A DNA stretch of 64,000 nt from Gonatopus flavifemur (lineage: Eukaryota; Arthropoda; Insecta; Hymenoptera; Dryinidae): NCBI GenBank assembly GCA_018340375.1, contig JAFFJZ010000003.1:10292001-10356000 (forward strand), read 5' to 3'. The translations under genes and the position numbers were made by a program. The notes beneath the pieces are model-generated. The model was not told the DNA's origin and ran no database searches. It saw nothing but the letters and a program-made list of their open reading frames with translations. Below, piece by piece: positions 1 to 13,188 of this stretch; within the stretch, counting starts at the first letter, position 1, and each line of letters starts with the position of its first letter.

Positions 1-1
1 T

Positions 2-22
2 CTATACGTATCATACGTATAG
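2..22. repeat. Perfect short palindrome
   Basis: Two 10-bp arms (CTATACGTAT and ATACGTATAG) are exact reverse complements separated by a single C. The arms are seen directly in the sequence. It could be a dimeric protein-binding site or chance in TACGTA-rich DNA; the window edge prevents a view of the left flank. Confidence 0.6.
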
Positions 23-579
23 GTTCATACGTTAACTTGCGTATGAGTATGAGTGGAATGCAAATATCACTCGACCGATAATGCCAAGTTAATTCTTTCT
101 CTCTTTCTTTTCTTCCCTTTCACCTCCTTTGTCTTCTTTTAGGATCCCCTTTTTCTCCCCTCGCTCGCATACGTATGCACATATGCTGCAAAAAACCACA
201 AATATTCTCCCTTACTTCGATAATTCCCATGGCAAACTCTTATCTCCAATCAAAGAATTATTAAAGTTTCGAATACATCTTCTATCTGTCGAGATACACG
301 GTTTTTTCTTTTCTTCTTTTTTTTGTTTTGTTGTTGTTAAAGTGGAGTAAATATTCGAGACGGGGAAGAAGGATTTTTCTTCATTCATCTTATGTCTGTA
401 AAGAACATGTTTTATGATGTATGAATATTTTTTCTATGTAAATTGACAAAAAAGACTCCTCTTCGTCTTCGTGTTCCTTTCCCACCTCTATTTGTTCTCT
501 CATCTATATTTGTTTTATCCTCATCTTGAATTTTGTCTTCAGAGAGCCCTCCCCTGGGATATAATGATCCAATCAATTA

Positions 580-1000
580 ATTAATCTTTTCTCTAATAAT
601 AGGAGAAGTTCGAGGGAAATCAAACGAATAATTGGGATTCATCATGGTGGACTTGTGGAGAATTTGTGACGTTCTTTTTAGACCATTACGTAACCTGCAA
701 CTGCATGGGAGATATCTCCAAGATTAAGGATATTTTGGTGGACTTTTGAGGTCTCTCAAAGATTCTCTTGCATGCCTACCAAAAATCCCTGTTGCTTGAA
801 CTGTTTTGTATTTTTCATGTGCTTCTTAAACATGTTATAGCGTGGGAAATTCATCAGCAATTCTTGAAAAGTTCCTCAAAAGTCTACAACAAATCCCAAA
901 CCATTCCATGTGGACTGATTGATCCAGATTGACTTGCTTGTTAGTGTCTTTTTTGTATCTTGGTCATTAGTATTTGATTTCTATTCGATCCAATTCATTC
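580..1000. repeat. Degenerate direct and inverted repeat cluster
   Basis: A unit resembling TGGTGGACTTnTGnGG occurs at about 645 and again at 733. A related inverted copy lies at about 858-892, where the reverse strand reads GTAGACTTTTGAGG. The 733 copy and the inverted copy stay similar for about 30 bp beyond the core. This looks like an old foldback or decayed transposon piece. No target-site duplication or coding capacity was found. Confidence 0.4.
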
Positions 1001-1402
1001 GTGAATTCCTTCAAACAGCGCATCCTCTCCCTCCCCCAAGATGCTCGAATTTTCATTCCGACCGTTTTTTATTTATTTCATGAACAGATCAAATAATATC
1101 CGTATTATCCATGGCCCATCCGAGCGTATCTCATATAAATGCACATTGGTTGAAGAGGAAGAGAACGAGAAAAAGATTGCATAAAAGATAGATTGTAACG
1201 GCAATATACGCCTATAAACCATTTGCGCGTGGAATCGTTGTACCATCGACGCCTCCGATACTAGCCATTCGGTTTTATCGGCCGTCATTTGTACATTGAC
1301 AATCAGGCAACGCGCACTGACAAAAGCCTACCTACAACAAACGATATACACAGTAACAAAAGACATACGTCCACGTATTGCGCAATGAAAAACCAAACTG
1401 GC

Positions 1403-1467
1403 AACAACAACAACAGCAACAACAACAGTAACAACAACGACAACAACAAAAACAACAGCAACAAAAA
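1403..1467. repeat. Imperfect (CAA)n microsatellite
   Basis: About 65 bp of CAA/ACA triplets with interruptions. The open frames through it (poly-Asn on plus, poly-Leu or poly-Cys on minus) are products of the repeat and are not taken as genes. Confidence 0.9.
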
Positions 1468-2739
1468 AAGATCAACCAAACAATACCAAGCAAAACAAAA
1501 GCCAACGAAAAAAAGAAACTGCAAAAATCCTGGGAAACAAAAGACGGGAAATCAGCGGCGGGAACGAGAAGAAACAAATTATCACAATGTGAAGTTGATG
1601 TTTGTTTTTTTTTATTTTTTTTTTTTTATTTCAATCCGCAATCGAGTGAATCTGCAATGCGAATAAATCATTATCGACATTTCGAAACATTAAAAAGTAT
1701 TTGATTCGTCTTTGTGTAATTCGATGATTATACATCATCGCAGCATCGTTCAGAGAGCGTTAGAAATCGATTTGAAAGAAGATCGTCATTTCGATGTTAA
1801 TAGGAGAATTGTATAATTTTCATATTGTCAAGGAAGAAAGGAAGAAGAAGTCGTTGTCACGTCGTTCTTCGTCACGTTCGTTTCACGCATATGAAATTTT
1901 TGCAATGAAAATGATGTATGATTTTATCATTGAGAATCCACTCGCAGTATTTTATGATACACGTGTTATATAGCTTCAAGTATCTTTATAACACAATTAT
2001 ATGCGTAAGTGTGTACATGCACAACCCCATGGTCACTACCAATTAGGTGTGACTGATGTAATTTGCACTATCATCTTAGAGAGACAATCGACTTGGACTA
2101 TGCGATATTGCCATTTGCTTGACGATAAATAAGGAAAATCTACACACAATGCGTTCGCTCGTACTGGATGAATTGGTATTTTCGTATGTGTGTGTGTTGC
2201 ACGTTTGATCATACAATATTATAGAGTTATTAACGCAACGATGTAGAAAGTTCTCTTACACGTTGCATTGTACAGGTTGACAATTCAATAGCACGTTTCC
2301 TTTATGTATCTACCTGTCGTGTCACATTAATAGGCCAAGTCATAGATAAAACTCGAGATTTATTTGATTCTTCGTGTGAGTTGAATCGAATGTTCATATT
2401 CCCTTGATTCATACTTCGCGAGATTCAAATTTCGAATCCAAATAAATCGTTCTTGAATATAAATTACGCCATACTCCGTAGCAGATTACAAAATCAAATA
2501 TGGATTGAAAAGGAGTTTTTGAACTGCCGTCCAAAGAAAAATACCATTTTCAATCCAATCTCTGCTCTCAACAATATGAAATAAGAAAATTCTACTCTCA
2601 CCTTTAACTCCAAAAATCTTGGAGGAAGTTATCTATCGATGCATGCGCGATATCTAAAGATCCATACATCAAATCATATCGACACCGAGGAATCAAACAA
2701 ATAAATGCAGCAACATCGAATCATAGTTCGCGATACGAT

Positions 2740-3480
2740 TCAATGCCGCTATTTTTTTGTTCCGTTCTCTCCCTTTTTTTGTTGCTTTTTTTTTATTTTA
2801 CGTTTCTCTTTTTCGACGAGTAATCTCGTCATCGTCATTTCTGCGATCCACGGATATCAGTAACGCGACGCGCTTACTACCACCAACCACCGCCACTAGG
2901 CATCGAAAAAACAAAAACATTGACGAAAAAACAGCCCGAAAAAAATGAAAGAAAAAAAGAAAAAGAGAAGAAAAATCGAAAATGCACGCGGAAACACGCA
3001 CGATCGGTTTATATGGTATATCTACCCTATCTAAACCGTAAACGTAAACATAAAGCCGAAATGATAAAAGTAACGAGGATATTCTCGATGGTTCCGACCA
3101 TTCCGCACGCGTGTGACCAATCGAAACGGGAATTCGCCGGAGAAGTGTGGACAGGTGCGTGTCAGTGTATAGGTATGTGTGCGCGTGCATTTATCGCACG
3201 CACATTCGATTTACGTTATTTCGTAGGCAATATAGTATAGAGAGAAGAGAGAAAAGAGGGTGGGAATGGGGGTGACAATGGCGAAAGAGAGGGGAGAGAG
3301 ACCGCCGATCAGGACCATCCATATCGTTCGACCATTCCTGCCACGATTTTGTACGTCGACGTTAAAATCGTATTTATCATATATCGTTGCCCATCCGCTT
3401 GTCCTATATCCACCGCGATCCGCAATTGTCCGGCGTTTCTCTTCCTCTCCCTTCTCCCTTCCCTTTGTATATAAGGGGTG
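2740..3480. other. GC/CpG-richer single-copy island
   Basis: This stretch is clearly richer in CpG than its AT-rich flanks, with many CGT, ACG and GCG words and no visible transposon ends. Open frames on both strands (plus 2920-3240, minus 2798-3190) are lysine/arginine-rich or leucine/serine-rich and show no domain. It may be regulatory or exonic non-coding sequence; the evidence is base composition only. Confidence 0.25.
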
Positions 3481-3499
3481 ATTCGTGAATAATTATTTA

Positions 3500-5320
3500 T
3501 CTACATGCATAGACATGTCTTTCCTTTTTCATTCAAATTTTATTCAAATCTTTTTTCTGATCGTGTCGTATGAACGGTTTTTTATATATATAAAAAAAGG
3601 GGAGGCAAAACTCAAGCTTGTCAAAACCCAGGTTTGGCACATATTTCAAGAATCAGCTATGGCTGAAAGCAATTGGGCCATCGATGTTTCCCAAAAGTTA
3701 CGATACATTTGCGATTTTCGAAGAAGAGTTCTTGTGTTAGGCTTAGTCCATGATTGGGCCACTGCTTCATACAAATTGATTAATATTCATTTTATATCAT
3801 ATAATAAGTATATACGTATATTTATATATCATTATTCGTACCAATGATTATGCAAATTTCGTATCAAGCGTTACAACGTTGAGATTTTCGTATCAAATCA
3901 GACACATGTTAAATGATATGCGACAAAACCGTTCAATAGATACAATAAAATATGTCAAACAGTTTAAACTTGTGCACAAATGATTTGATAAATCATTTGT
4001 TTCAAAAACTATTTTCATGTACACTTGATAAAATATTTGATTATTCGTTATTCTCTCATTCAAGTATTCATTGAATCAATTATATCTGCGATTGCCTCAA
4101 CTTACATGACATTGACATGAATATATGCATATATTCATTTGACATACAATCATATCCAATAACGAATTCAACCAAAGTTCATAGTTGTACTAAACCAAAT
4201 AAGTCGGATAGAACATGGCAAACAGAGTAGTATTCTTGAATTCCATGAACCATGTCAAATGAGATATCTGATTCAATAAAATTGTTCAATCAATAGCGTA
4301 ATAGTGAAACACAGAGTCACCTGGAGGACGTAGGATTTTTGGAATAATGTATTTGAAATTGAAGGTGTTTATCGTAGAAAAAAAACGAGATGTCTTTTTG
4401 GATTCGATTCAGGGAATTTTATCAGCTCTCTATGTAAAGTATGAATCGTTAGTGATCCAAACTAATTCGAGATTTCACTCTGCAAATACTAAGACTATAT
4501 ATTCTAGAGATAAAGGAACGGAATTTTTTATTTTTGTATGAATTGTTTTTATAGAGGTTCTTGAATTTGTCCCAATCAATTTCACCGAATTCGCTGTAGT
4601 TGATTCGGAATTTTGGAATGTTCAACTTGAGGGTATTCCGTATTTTATGAAATCTCACGTTGAAACGGATTTCAGAAAGATAATAACGAAAAACGAGGAT
4701 TGAAATTCTGACGGAGTGAACAAAACTAACTTATGAAAACAAAAAACATCGCTGCTGGTCCCAACGTACGGTGGTTTACAAAAGTATCTTCGAAATGAAA
4801 GTTACTTGAAAACCTCACGGAGTTCTGTTTCGAAAAATGATGTCATATAAGTTATATACAATTTTCATAAAAAAGTATAGAAAAATTCATTCAAATCTAA
4901 TATAAATTATATAAATCTTTCGAAATAAATATTCAAATCTTCCTATCGTATACAATTATCATACAATTATGTGAAAATTCATATGCGGAGATATTTTTTG
5001 ACCCATCATTGTGCACTCAATGATAATAACACCGTATAATACAGGAATGAAGGTAAAGAAGTGATTGTGCAATAATCAAGCCCCAAGACAGCAAGATTAG
5101 AACCTAGGACTTAGAGACCTCATATAACAATAAAATCTTTTAAAATGCATTCTTCAGCATGGAAAGTATTTTGCATCCTTTTTTCAGAAACATACAGTTT
5201 TTTTAATACATTTTGTGTATTTCAAATATATTTGTCAAGCATAAAATATGAATTTTAATCAATTTTTAAATAATCCTGTTTGAATGTATTTGAGAAGTTT
5301 TTCTTCGTTCCATGGGATTA
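3500..5320. other. AT-rich stretch without recognised gene
   Basis: Ordinary AT-rich intergenic or intronic sequence. A frame at 3485-3847 includes the word ATTGGGCCA twice about 74 bp apart but matches nothing I recognise. No promoter, RNA gene or clear transposon end was seen. Confidence 0.5.
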
Positions 5321-5340
5321 ATGAATTAATCAATTAGTCG

Positions 5341-5465
5341 GAGGATTTCGGTGATCCCCCGGAATCCTCTGTTTAATAAAAAAAAATGATCAACCGGAGT
5401 CCTTCGATCAAATGATTAATTATCAACAAATAATCATTTTGATCGATTAATCGATCAACCGCACA
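5341..5465. repeat. Clustered hairpins
   Basis: GAGGATTTCGG at 5341-5351 pairs with CCGGAATCCTC at 5359-5369 with one mismatch and a 7-nt loop. A second AT-rich hairpin follows at about 5408-5445, where GATCAAATGATTA pairs with an ATCATTTTGATC arm. The word GATCAACCG is repeated at about 5388 and 5453. It is probably a decayed palindromic element. Confidence 0.5.
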
Positions 5466-5739
5466 GTAGTCCTATTGCAAACTGTTGAAATTTAGCAAAG
5501 CCCCTTGAATAGGGATGGAACTTTGAAAACAGTGACTGTTTCTTCTCACAGAAAATATATCCAATTCGTTTTCAAATTCCATCAAAATCTACAGGAACTA
5601 AATGTATATTCTCCACAAAAACCAGTCACTTTTCTTGAAGTTCCATCCAAACTCAAAATTGTCCAAAGTTCGAAGCATTTTCGATTTTATTTTTTCCCAG
5701 GATTCATGAAATTCAAAAAATTGAGTAAACAAATATGAT

Positions 5740-8340
5740 AGAGTTCTACTATCGTTCGTTCACTTGTGACATATAATTCATATGTCAGGTTTTAGGAGAA
5801 ATTGAATCTAAAATCTTCAAAAATTCATTTAGAATCATGAAGGAAAACCCATCTACTCCGAGTCACATTGATCTCTGCCATGTTTCTCTTCATCAATGCC
5901 GCTGTAAACTTCGATACAAGTTTCAATGGATGTAAATTATTAATGAACAGTACAATTACGTTGATTAATAGCATTATGTCAACCATATATGAAACACATC
6001 CACCCCAAATCTGTGCACGAAAATTCTATGTATACTAATAAATGTATGAACTGAATGTGATATGCAATTTATATGCAAAAAAAATAATAATAATAAGCAA
6101 TCACAATCCGACCAAATTTTCTATTGAAAATCAATTGTATTCTTCGTTGAAAATATATTTGCTTCAAGTTCATTTTGTTATTCATTATGAATAAATATAT
6201 ATTACTTTATCTCTACGTTCATAACTAATATTTACTAATATTTATGGTGGATATTCAAATTGATTTTGTTTCCCATAATGAATTACCAACAAATCGTGGA
6301 TTCACGTAACTTACAGTAGACTCAGAAAATGAAATAGTAGTTCTGAAATTTCACGGTACATGGGAAAAAATGAACTGCCAATTTTACAAGAGCTATAGAG
6401 TGCACTATGGGGAAAGCGAGGAGTATCTGTCATTTATACCAAAATTCTCATTAAATTGACCAAGTTTCCGGTAAAGGTGACGTATATTTTTTGCTATTCA
6501 ATCAGTAACAGAAGCTCCGATGAAATTAACAGTTCATCGCTTTTTGTGTAGTATGCACTGTATGAAAGAAAAATTTCTCATAGTAAAGTGAAAATTGAAC
6601 ACGAAGTACTTGAATCTCTTGGAGTTATGCTAAGCGGGAGGACATTGAGGATACAATGAGATACTGCGGTCTTGAAAGGTTCAGTCCATTTGGGCTGCTC
6701 AAAATATGGCGTCTTCCTTCTTCGTTGGTGGTCTAACCGTGGTTTCACCTTTCGAACCCCTTCAGCCAAGCTTGTTGCGAAACTAACAGTGATGAGGATG
6801 GTTCACTACTATCGACAAAGTCATATATCCTCAAGCACTTCAATAAACAGAACAGAGTAGAAGAAGCCTCGTACGAATTAGAATTTTGTTGCAGAGGAAA
6901 CGATTCAGTCTTTCGATCAATCCGTCAAGGACAAAGCTGCTAATATCTGCATGAGAAAATATAAGCATCGGGATTGAGGCTTAACAGCTCGGTTTTGGAC
7001 TGTATGAAAAGACTAAATATATCGATTATATACCGATTGGGGTTGGTTGAAACATTGCGAATAACTAACGATTAGCTCACAATAGTTCAGATCGCTTAAA
7101 GGGAGCGGAGAGCATGCCACATCATTAGCCAATCGTCAGTGATATTTGCGATATTTCAACCGATTCTCTAGTTTGATCGTACCCAATCTCCCCCACATCA
7201 AAGTCGTATTGGACGAAAAGATATTTTGAAAATACTGATTTATACAAATTTACATCAGGAATGAAGATTGAAAAAATTCCAGAAGGGAAAGAGAATCTCA
7301 ATTCTAACACATTAGGATGCTGTCTTCTTTGCGAAGCAACTGAAGATTGGCCAACGACTAGAAATCACATATTTACATCCCATGCACGCAAAAAAATGAA
7401 TTCGCTGTGGAAGCTACCCACATTTTTATCTCCCTTTTTGCGCTGTTGTGATTCAACTGATTGCAGCTAAAATTATTTATTTGCTACCACAGAAGGAAAC
7501 AGTATCTGTCAACACGTAGGTGTTGTGGCTGATATTCGAATAGCAAAATCATTCAGCTGTGATATTTTTACAGTAGCGTCAACATTTCTCGCTGTTACTG
7601 CTGAACGAGTAACTATGACAGTTGAAAAATAGCTGGCGTGGTCAATTTCAATTTTCATTCAACTAAAATTTATTCATCCAATGATACCCATTCATCGTAT
7701 TAAATCTACCGCTTTATTCTTTTAGAATTCTCACCCTAATATGGCATCAAACGAATGATACATTGAATTCGAATTGAGAATAAATTCACATATTATATTG
7801 TTCAATAAATTTCAGTCACCTCAATGATGAATTTAATGGATGATTTTATGACAAATTCAGTCAAAATAATCCAATAAATAAAATGAAATGATCGCCATGA
7901 ATGATTTGATGGAGATAATTTCATAATTATGGATTAAGTCAGGAATACGATCTACCCCATCATTGATTCGAATTCCAGGTGTATGACATTTAATGACAAA
8001 ACCTTTTTTTCTCAACATTTTCGCGTGAATACGTGCAGGTGTCGGCATAAATTAATAAGTAATCGTTTCGTTTGAATGTTTCATACGCATTCAAACGCAT
8101 GCGTCACTTTCATTATGGTTATAATCAAAATCTCCACAGGCAGTAGTTTCAGATTACAGGGAATCAAATAATTTTGATGATTTCTCCTTCATTTATAGAG
8201 AAACGTTCCTCAAAATCGGTGGAAAATTGAAACTGTAGCGTGATTTAGTTCGGTTGGAAAGAGTTTTTTCTCCCAGAAAGGTACCTGGCTACAGCAATTA
8301 AATTTTAGTTGGGCTACAAAGATTCTTAGAATCATATTCT
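5740..8340. other. AT-rich desert with decayed repeats
   Basis: No gene recognised. At about 7480-7640 there are scattered GCTGTTACTGC, TTTGCT and AGCAAA words resembling the MITE at 49038-49337, suggesting an old relative without preserved ends. Short frames at 6578-6769 (-) and 6672-6860 (+) overlap each other and carry no domain. Confidence 0.4.
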
Positions 8341-8341
8341 C

Positions 8342-8668
8342 TCACGATAGTCGACAATCACGCAGAAATTTTGTTTCTTCCACGAAAAATCGCAAAATAC
8401 ATTCAATTATACACACCAAACTCTTCACCATCATTCTAACATGAATTGATTGAAAACTACGTTGCAATATCACGATTACCTTCGCATTTGTTGAAAATTG
8501 ATTTCGTCCTAAATAACGCGATGCAGCACTGCGATGCATTGCCGTGCACATGGAGGGTTCGCAAATAAAAAAAAAAAAATCATTATCTATATCATACCGA
8601 TATCCTTGAACGTCTGCACATACGATACACAGAGATAATACACAATACGAAACGTGATTTCTATTCAT
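8342..8668 (-). CDS. Unassigned 108-codon frame with signal-peptide-like start
   Basis: Not recognised. The frame starts with ATG and its first 20 or so residues (N-R-N-H then a hydrophobic cysteine/leucine/valine stretch ending near A-D-V-Q-G) resemble a secretory signal. A run of 12 T then encodes four Phe, followed by mixed sequence ending R-D-C-R-L-S. No domain, splice-site pair or neighbour supports translation, and a homopolymer inside the frame argues against it. Chance is the likeliest explanation. Confidence 0.12.
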   Translation of the reverse strand: MNRNHVSYCVLSLCIVCADVQGYRYDIDNDFFFFICEPSMCTAMHRSAASRYLGRNQFSTNAKVIVILQRSFQSIHVRMMVKSLVCIIECILRFFVEETKFLRDCRLS

Positions 8669-9147
8669 CCATTAACGAATTTCGATACCTCCTCTCAAAA
8701 GATGGAAAATTCGTTGCATCGTTAGTCGACGTTTGATTTGTTGTAATTCATATTCCGTTAAGCCGATATGCCATCTAACATGACTGATAACTATGATCGA
8801 GGGATTGGAAAAGAGAGGCGAGAAGAAAGAAAGAAAGAGAAGAAAAATGGAAAGGAAACCTATCTAGGGACAATGTGTTATCAACAACGGGATACGATGC
8901 TAGGGGATCAATAACGATGCCCGGAGTCATTCGATAGTCATCATCGGGCTTTGTTTGTTTGTTTTTTTTTTTTATCAGAATGCCAAGAAAAGAGGGACTA
9001 TGGAATTTTTCCTGGTTCTTGTCATCATCGTCATTGAAGAAGGGGGGATTGGGGGAAGGGTCCAATGGCGGAACAAGAGGAAAAAGGGAGGAGGAAGAAC
9101 GCGAGAACTCGGTTCTAAAACCATCCCCCGCTTTTCTCTTTCCACCT

Positions 9148-9202
9148 CAGCAGCAGTAGCAGTAGCAGCAGTAGCAGCAGTAGTAGCGGTAGCAGTAGCA
9201 GG
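9148..9202. repeat. Imperfect (AGC/GTA)n microsatellite
   Basis: About 55 bp of mixed CAG, TAG and CGG triplets. Overlapping frames encode Ala/Val or Leu runs and are not regarded as genes. Confidence 0.9.
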
Positions 9203-9378
9203 ATGTAGACGTACAACAATGACAAACCGTGAAACAATGCTGGGCGCCACTGGAAAAATTCCAAAAAACGCGAATAATAAAAATGAGAACGTCGCGTGAT
9301 GCGACACACACATTGCTATCACAGTATTGCGTGGGTAAGTACATGTCCGCATACACATGCGCTATTAGGAATATTGAA

Positions 9379-9430
9379 GTAGTAGTAGTAGAGGTAGTCG
9401 TGGTAGAGGTGGTGGTGGTGATGGTAGTGA
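9379..9430. repeat. Imperfect (GTA/GTG)n microsatellite
   Basis: A run of GTA, GAG and GTG triplets about 50 bp long, only about 180 bp from the (AGC)n tract; the two probably expanded in the same simple-sequence-rich island. Confidence 0.85.
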
Positions 9431-9684
9431 GACAAAAAATGGAAAGGACAGAGAGAAATGGAGGAGGGGGTGAAAAAAATGTAAAAGCCCTGGCGCGCAC
9501 GGCGTTTCGTCGGGGACAATATGCGACGATGAATGCCTATTATATTTATCTGTAACAGGCGTTCCATAAAGCAAATAACACAGAAGTGTAGCGAGGAAAA
9601 AATAGGACTTTTCTTCTGTCTCTTGTTTTATTTTTATATTTATTGTCTTTTTTTCTTCCCTTACGTACTTCCCTGTACGTGCTC

Positions 9685-9706
9685 GTGTGCGCGTATACGC
9701 GTGTAC
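9685..9706. repeat. Alternating purine-pyrimidine tract with CGCGTATACGCG palindrome
   Basis: Strict purine-pyrimidine alternation over 22 bp around the perfect 12-bp palindrome CGCGTATACGCG (9690-9701). Such sequence can adopt left-handed DNA under supercoiling. Confidence 0.6.
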
Positions 9707-10852
9707 GCTCGTCATGCGGTGTCGGAAGACTTATTTTTTGTATTCGACAAGGGGAACGAATAAAACTGTGACCGTGTATTTGAGAAAACGTAATCGCGAT
9801 ATTCGTGAAATGCGATTCTCCGATCTTACTGAACGTATCAAAATATCGTTACGCCAAGAGAAACCTGAAAAAAATAATTCGTGGAACGAAACGATAAGGA
9901 ACGGAGAAAAAAAAGAAAAGGGGAATAAATAAACCATGAAAACCAACAACGAAAATCAAATCAAATGGAAAACGAACGGTTTCGAGTGGTGGAAAATGAA
10001 AAAAACAAAAAAAAAAAAAACATAAAAGGGAGAAGAATCGAGTCAAAGGAACAAATATAGAAGAAAAAAACTTGGGATTCTACAGACGCGATTGTTCGGT
10101 CCTTGGCACTTGGTGTTGCTCTTTGTTTGGAGTTTTGTTTTCCTTTTTTCTCTTCCTTCTCCTTCTTTCATCTTCAAGTCCTGCCAAGGACGCGACGTTG
10201 AGGGTCGTTTATCGTCGTCGTTCCTTTGAAACTCACTAGTGGATCTCGACACGGAAGTAGCAATCGAATTCGTAATGAACTTGTTTTAAGAATGAAGAGC
10301 AGCGAGAGAAAAATTTGTATCTTTAATGACAAAGATGATATCGCAGAACAGATGTTTTTTTTTTCTTTTTTCTTTCAATTTATCGTTTTCCCACGAGAAA
10401 ATATTATATATGTGTATATTCTACGTCTCTTATGAATGATGATTTTAAAATTCTGCGTGGGGTATGGAGTAATTAAAGTCCTCTACCGGAAACACCTTTG
10501 ACGATGATGTATTCCCTACAAGTGATAGATGAAACAATGTTGGTATAGAAGTTGTAACAAAGCTATGTTGTACAGGATGTTACATGGTATTCATGATGAT
10601 GTATTTATGATAATGAGCAGTCAAGTCTATTCCAAGTCACAGTTGGCTTTAGCGGCTAGAGTTCTGAAATCATAATATTTCATATCTTATTTGATTTTTT
10701 TCCCTTTCTTCTTTATTTGTTCAAGAACTCTTTCTTTGTATTTGCGTATTTATTCTATATTTTATATATGTATGTTGTTCGGTTGTTGTGACATTCCAAT
10801 CTGTTCATCAAATACGGTTATCTATCCCCTCATTACAGTTCACACGCATATA

Positions 10853-11023
10853 TACACTGTAAAAAAACACTTCGGGGAAATTTCAGTACCGTATTGGAAG
10901 CAATTAACCTGTACATTCCTATTGTAAAATTACATTCAAATCGAGAAAATTCTTGTATCTATATTGGAAAATTAAAGTAAAAAACATGAATTTTTTCCAG
11001 TTTTTTTCTTTTTTAACAGTGTA
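10853..11023. mobile_element. MITE-like element (TACACTGT family)
   Basis: The left end TACACTGTAAAAAAACAC and the reverse complement of the right end, TACACTGTTAAAAAAG, match as terminal inverted repeats. Both ends lie on TA, consistent with a TA target duplication as in Tc1/mariner-type elements. It is 171 bp, AT-rich and non-coding. The right terminus AACAGTGTACGAAT is identical to that of the composite element ending at 49785. Confidence 0.65.
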
Positions 11024-12640
11024 CGAATATTAATATTCAAATATTTTTCGTAAGTTGTAGAATTTCTACAAAAGTATGAGTATCAAAGGCAATGAACAAT
11101 GGCGAATCTATTTGAATTCAGAAATTTTGAATACTCGTGCAATGCATTCTTTGTATGAAAGCAAGGTATTTTTTCTTACAAGTTCTTCTATCCATTTTAT
11201 ATAATTCCTCAAAATTTGTGTATAACCGCAGTATAAATCAACATAGGATGTTCAACATTTTCTCCTTCTCACAGCGAACTCGGGGTGCAAGTCATCGGGT
11301 TACGAACACAGAAAACAGTCTCAAATATGCATTGAATAAGCAGTCACGGACAGTAGTGGAGTGGGTTGAGCCGGTGGTTATTGAGAAGTGGCTTGTTGAG
11401 ACGAGTATATAGGGAATTCGGTCACAGTAGTGGGTGAGAGAGAATCAAAATATATGGCGACGTGAAGATAAAGAGTTGAAATAAGAAGATGTAGGAGCTC
11501 AGGTGACGAAGAAAAACAAGTTCTCCGTATAAAAGGTCGAAGAGATCTAACTATTTATTCAGTGACACGGATGATAAGAAATATGTATTTATTGTATTGA
11601 ATTGTTAGGATCTTTCGATTGCAGCTGAAGCTATTCAAACTACCGAGATTCGAAACATCATTTGATGTTTTTTTTACATTCTTTCGCTCGCTTAAGTCGT
11701 CAGGCATTCGAAGGCTCGAAACCATCATTAAAAAATAAAGGAAGATTAGACTAGAAAAAAGATAGTTGAGAATAATGAATTTCATATTTTACAATCAATG
11801 AAACGCGGCGAAAAGTCAAGTTTTCGTTTCTCACAAGTAGAAATCTATGGTTGAGAATTCGAATTTTCAACATAATTCAAATTTGAAATCAAAGCTTACT
11901 TAAATGGCAAAAATCTAACAATCAATTCTGAACATTTCCAGCAAACAATACACGTTTTACTGAATCACAAACGGATCTTTGCTGATATTCGAGATTCTAC
12001 AAAAAGTTCGTGAAGTTTCGTCTGAACATTCTCGATATTGAATTCCAAAAAATCAATAATTCATAGTTAAAACCGTTTTCTAAGAGATCATTATGACAGT
12101 TGATCAATGAATATTCAGTTTCAATGTTCCTAATCATGCGTACAACTGTGATAAAAATTTCATGAAGATTGGATAATTCAAACGGAAAATATTGCGGGTT
12201 TGTGTAAATGTTGACATACAGACGCCAGACAGACAGGCAGACATCGGACACGAAATCAAAATTAAACAAAAATTGTCGGATCTTCAGAACGATCACTGAG
12301 CTTCCTCTTTTCGAGGGAAGCAAAATGTTCATCACGTATCTTCAGTATATCAAAACAATGTACCTGAGGGTTGACCAAATATTGAAACACTTTTAATTTC
12401 AACTACTCGAACTGTTCATTCGCAATAGAATTATTCACGGATGGAAAAGCGTATCTCATTTCGATATGAAACTAAAATACATTGACAATTATTTTCCATT
12501 TTTTAAAAACTAAAAAAACAAACCGGTTAAATAATTCGATATAAAATTCTGAAAAGAAAATAAATCAATATTCTGAAATGATAAGAATTTGAAAGAAAGT
12601 TGAAAGTTCTTATTGGAACAATCTGGACAAAACATTACTC
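11024..12640. other. AT-rich stretch without recognised gene
   Basis: Low-GC sequence with short random frames on both strands. I see no transposon ends, RNA gene or regulatory cluster. Confidence 0.5.
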
Positions 12641-12932
12641 ACATGCAAACAAAAGGAAACATCATTATCGGGACAATGAAAAGACGCGATCGATTGTGAA
12701 GACGCTTACCTGAAACAAAATGAAACAAGAAAAACATTAGACGTGCAATAAACAATTTCGAAAATAAATTAAATTATCCTATAATTCCATATTATGAGCG
12801 TTCGAAGATAAAACGTTTGAGGTTTTACGATGCTTCTTAGACTTAGAGACTTAATGAAAGAAGATAAATTCTCATTCTCTCTCTACCCGTTGTAACTTGC
12901 CAATAAATATTTTCATCAAACTTAATGATATA

Positions 12933-12977
12933 GAAGGAGGAGAAGAAGAAGAAGAAGAAGAAGCAGAAGAAGAAGAG
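12933..12977. repeat. (GAA)n microsatellite
   Basis: GAG and GAA triplets, about 45 bp, interrupted once by GCA. It is a polypurine tract able to form triplex DNA. Confidence 0.9.
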
Positions 12978-13171
12978 AAAATAAAAACAGGGTAAAATAG
13001 ACGTTAACAAACGAAACCACGTTATTTCTCAATCTCTTGTTTAAACAATTATATGATTAAAGTCGTTGGAGCATAAATTAATTCCTATCCGACTTGATTA
13101 AAATAATATGAATAAAGCGAACGAAACAATGTTATAATACGTTTAAATACGTTCAACGAAATTCTACAAAC

Positions 13172-13188
13172 ATATATATATATATATT
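13172..13188. repeat. (AT)n microsatellite
   Basis: Uninterrupted AT dinucleotides, about 8 copies. Confidence 0.85.

Larger units (their letters stand above)
8700..10300. other. Purine/pyrimidine-tract-rich island
   Basis: This stretch holds GAAAG tracts, triplet repeats, poly-A runs and CpG-rich words such as a CGCG-flanked TATA palindrome near 9690. Many overlapping open frames on both strands are by-products of the skewed composition. No gene is supported. Confidence 0.45.

Noticed and set aside
1289..1666. 125-codon frame (+) and overlapping minus frames
   Set aside because: Dominated by a CAA microsatellite giving poly-Asn, poly-Leu or poly-Cys; no domain.
5085..5125. B-box-like AGGTTCTAATC on the minus strand (possible tRNA)
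   Set aside because: No A-box at the right distance and no clover-leaf pairing.
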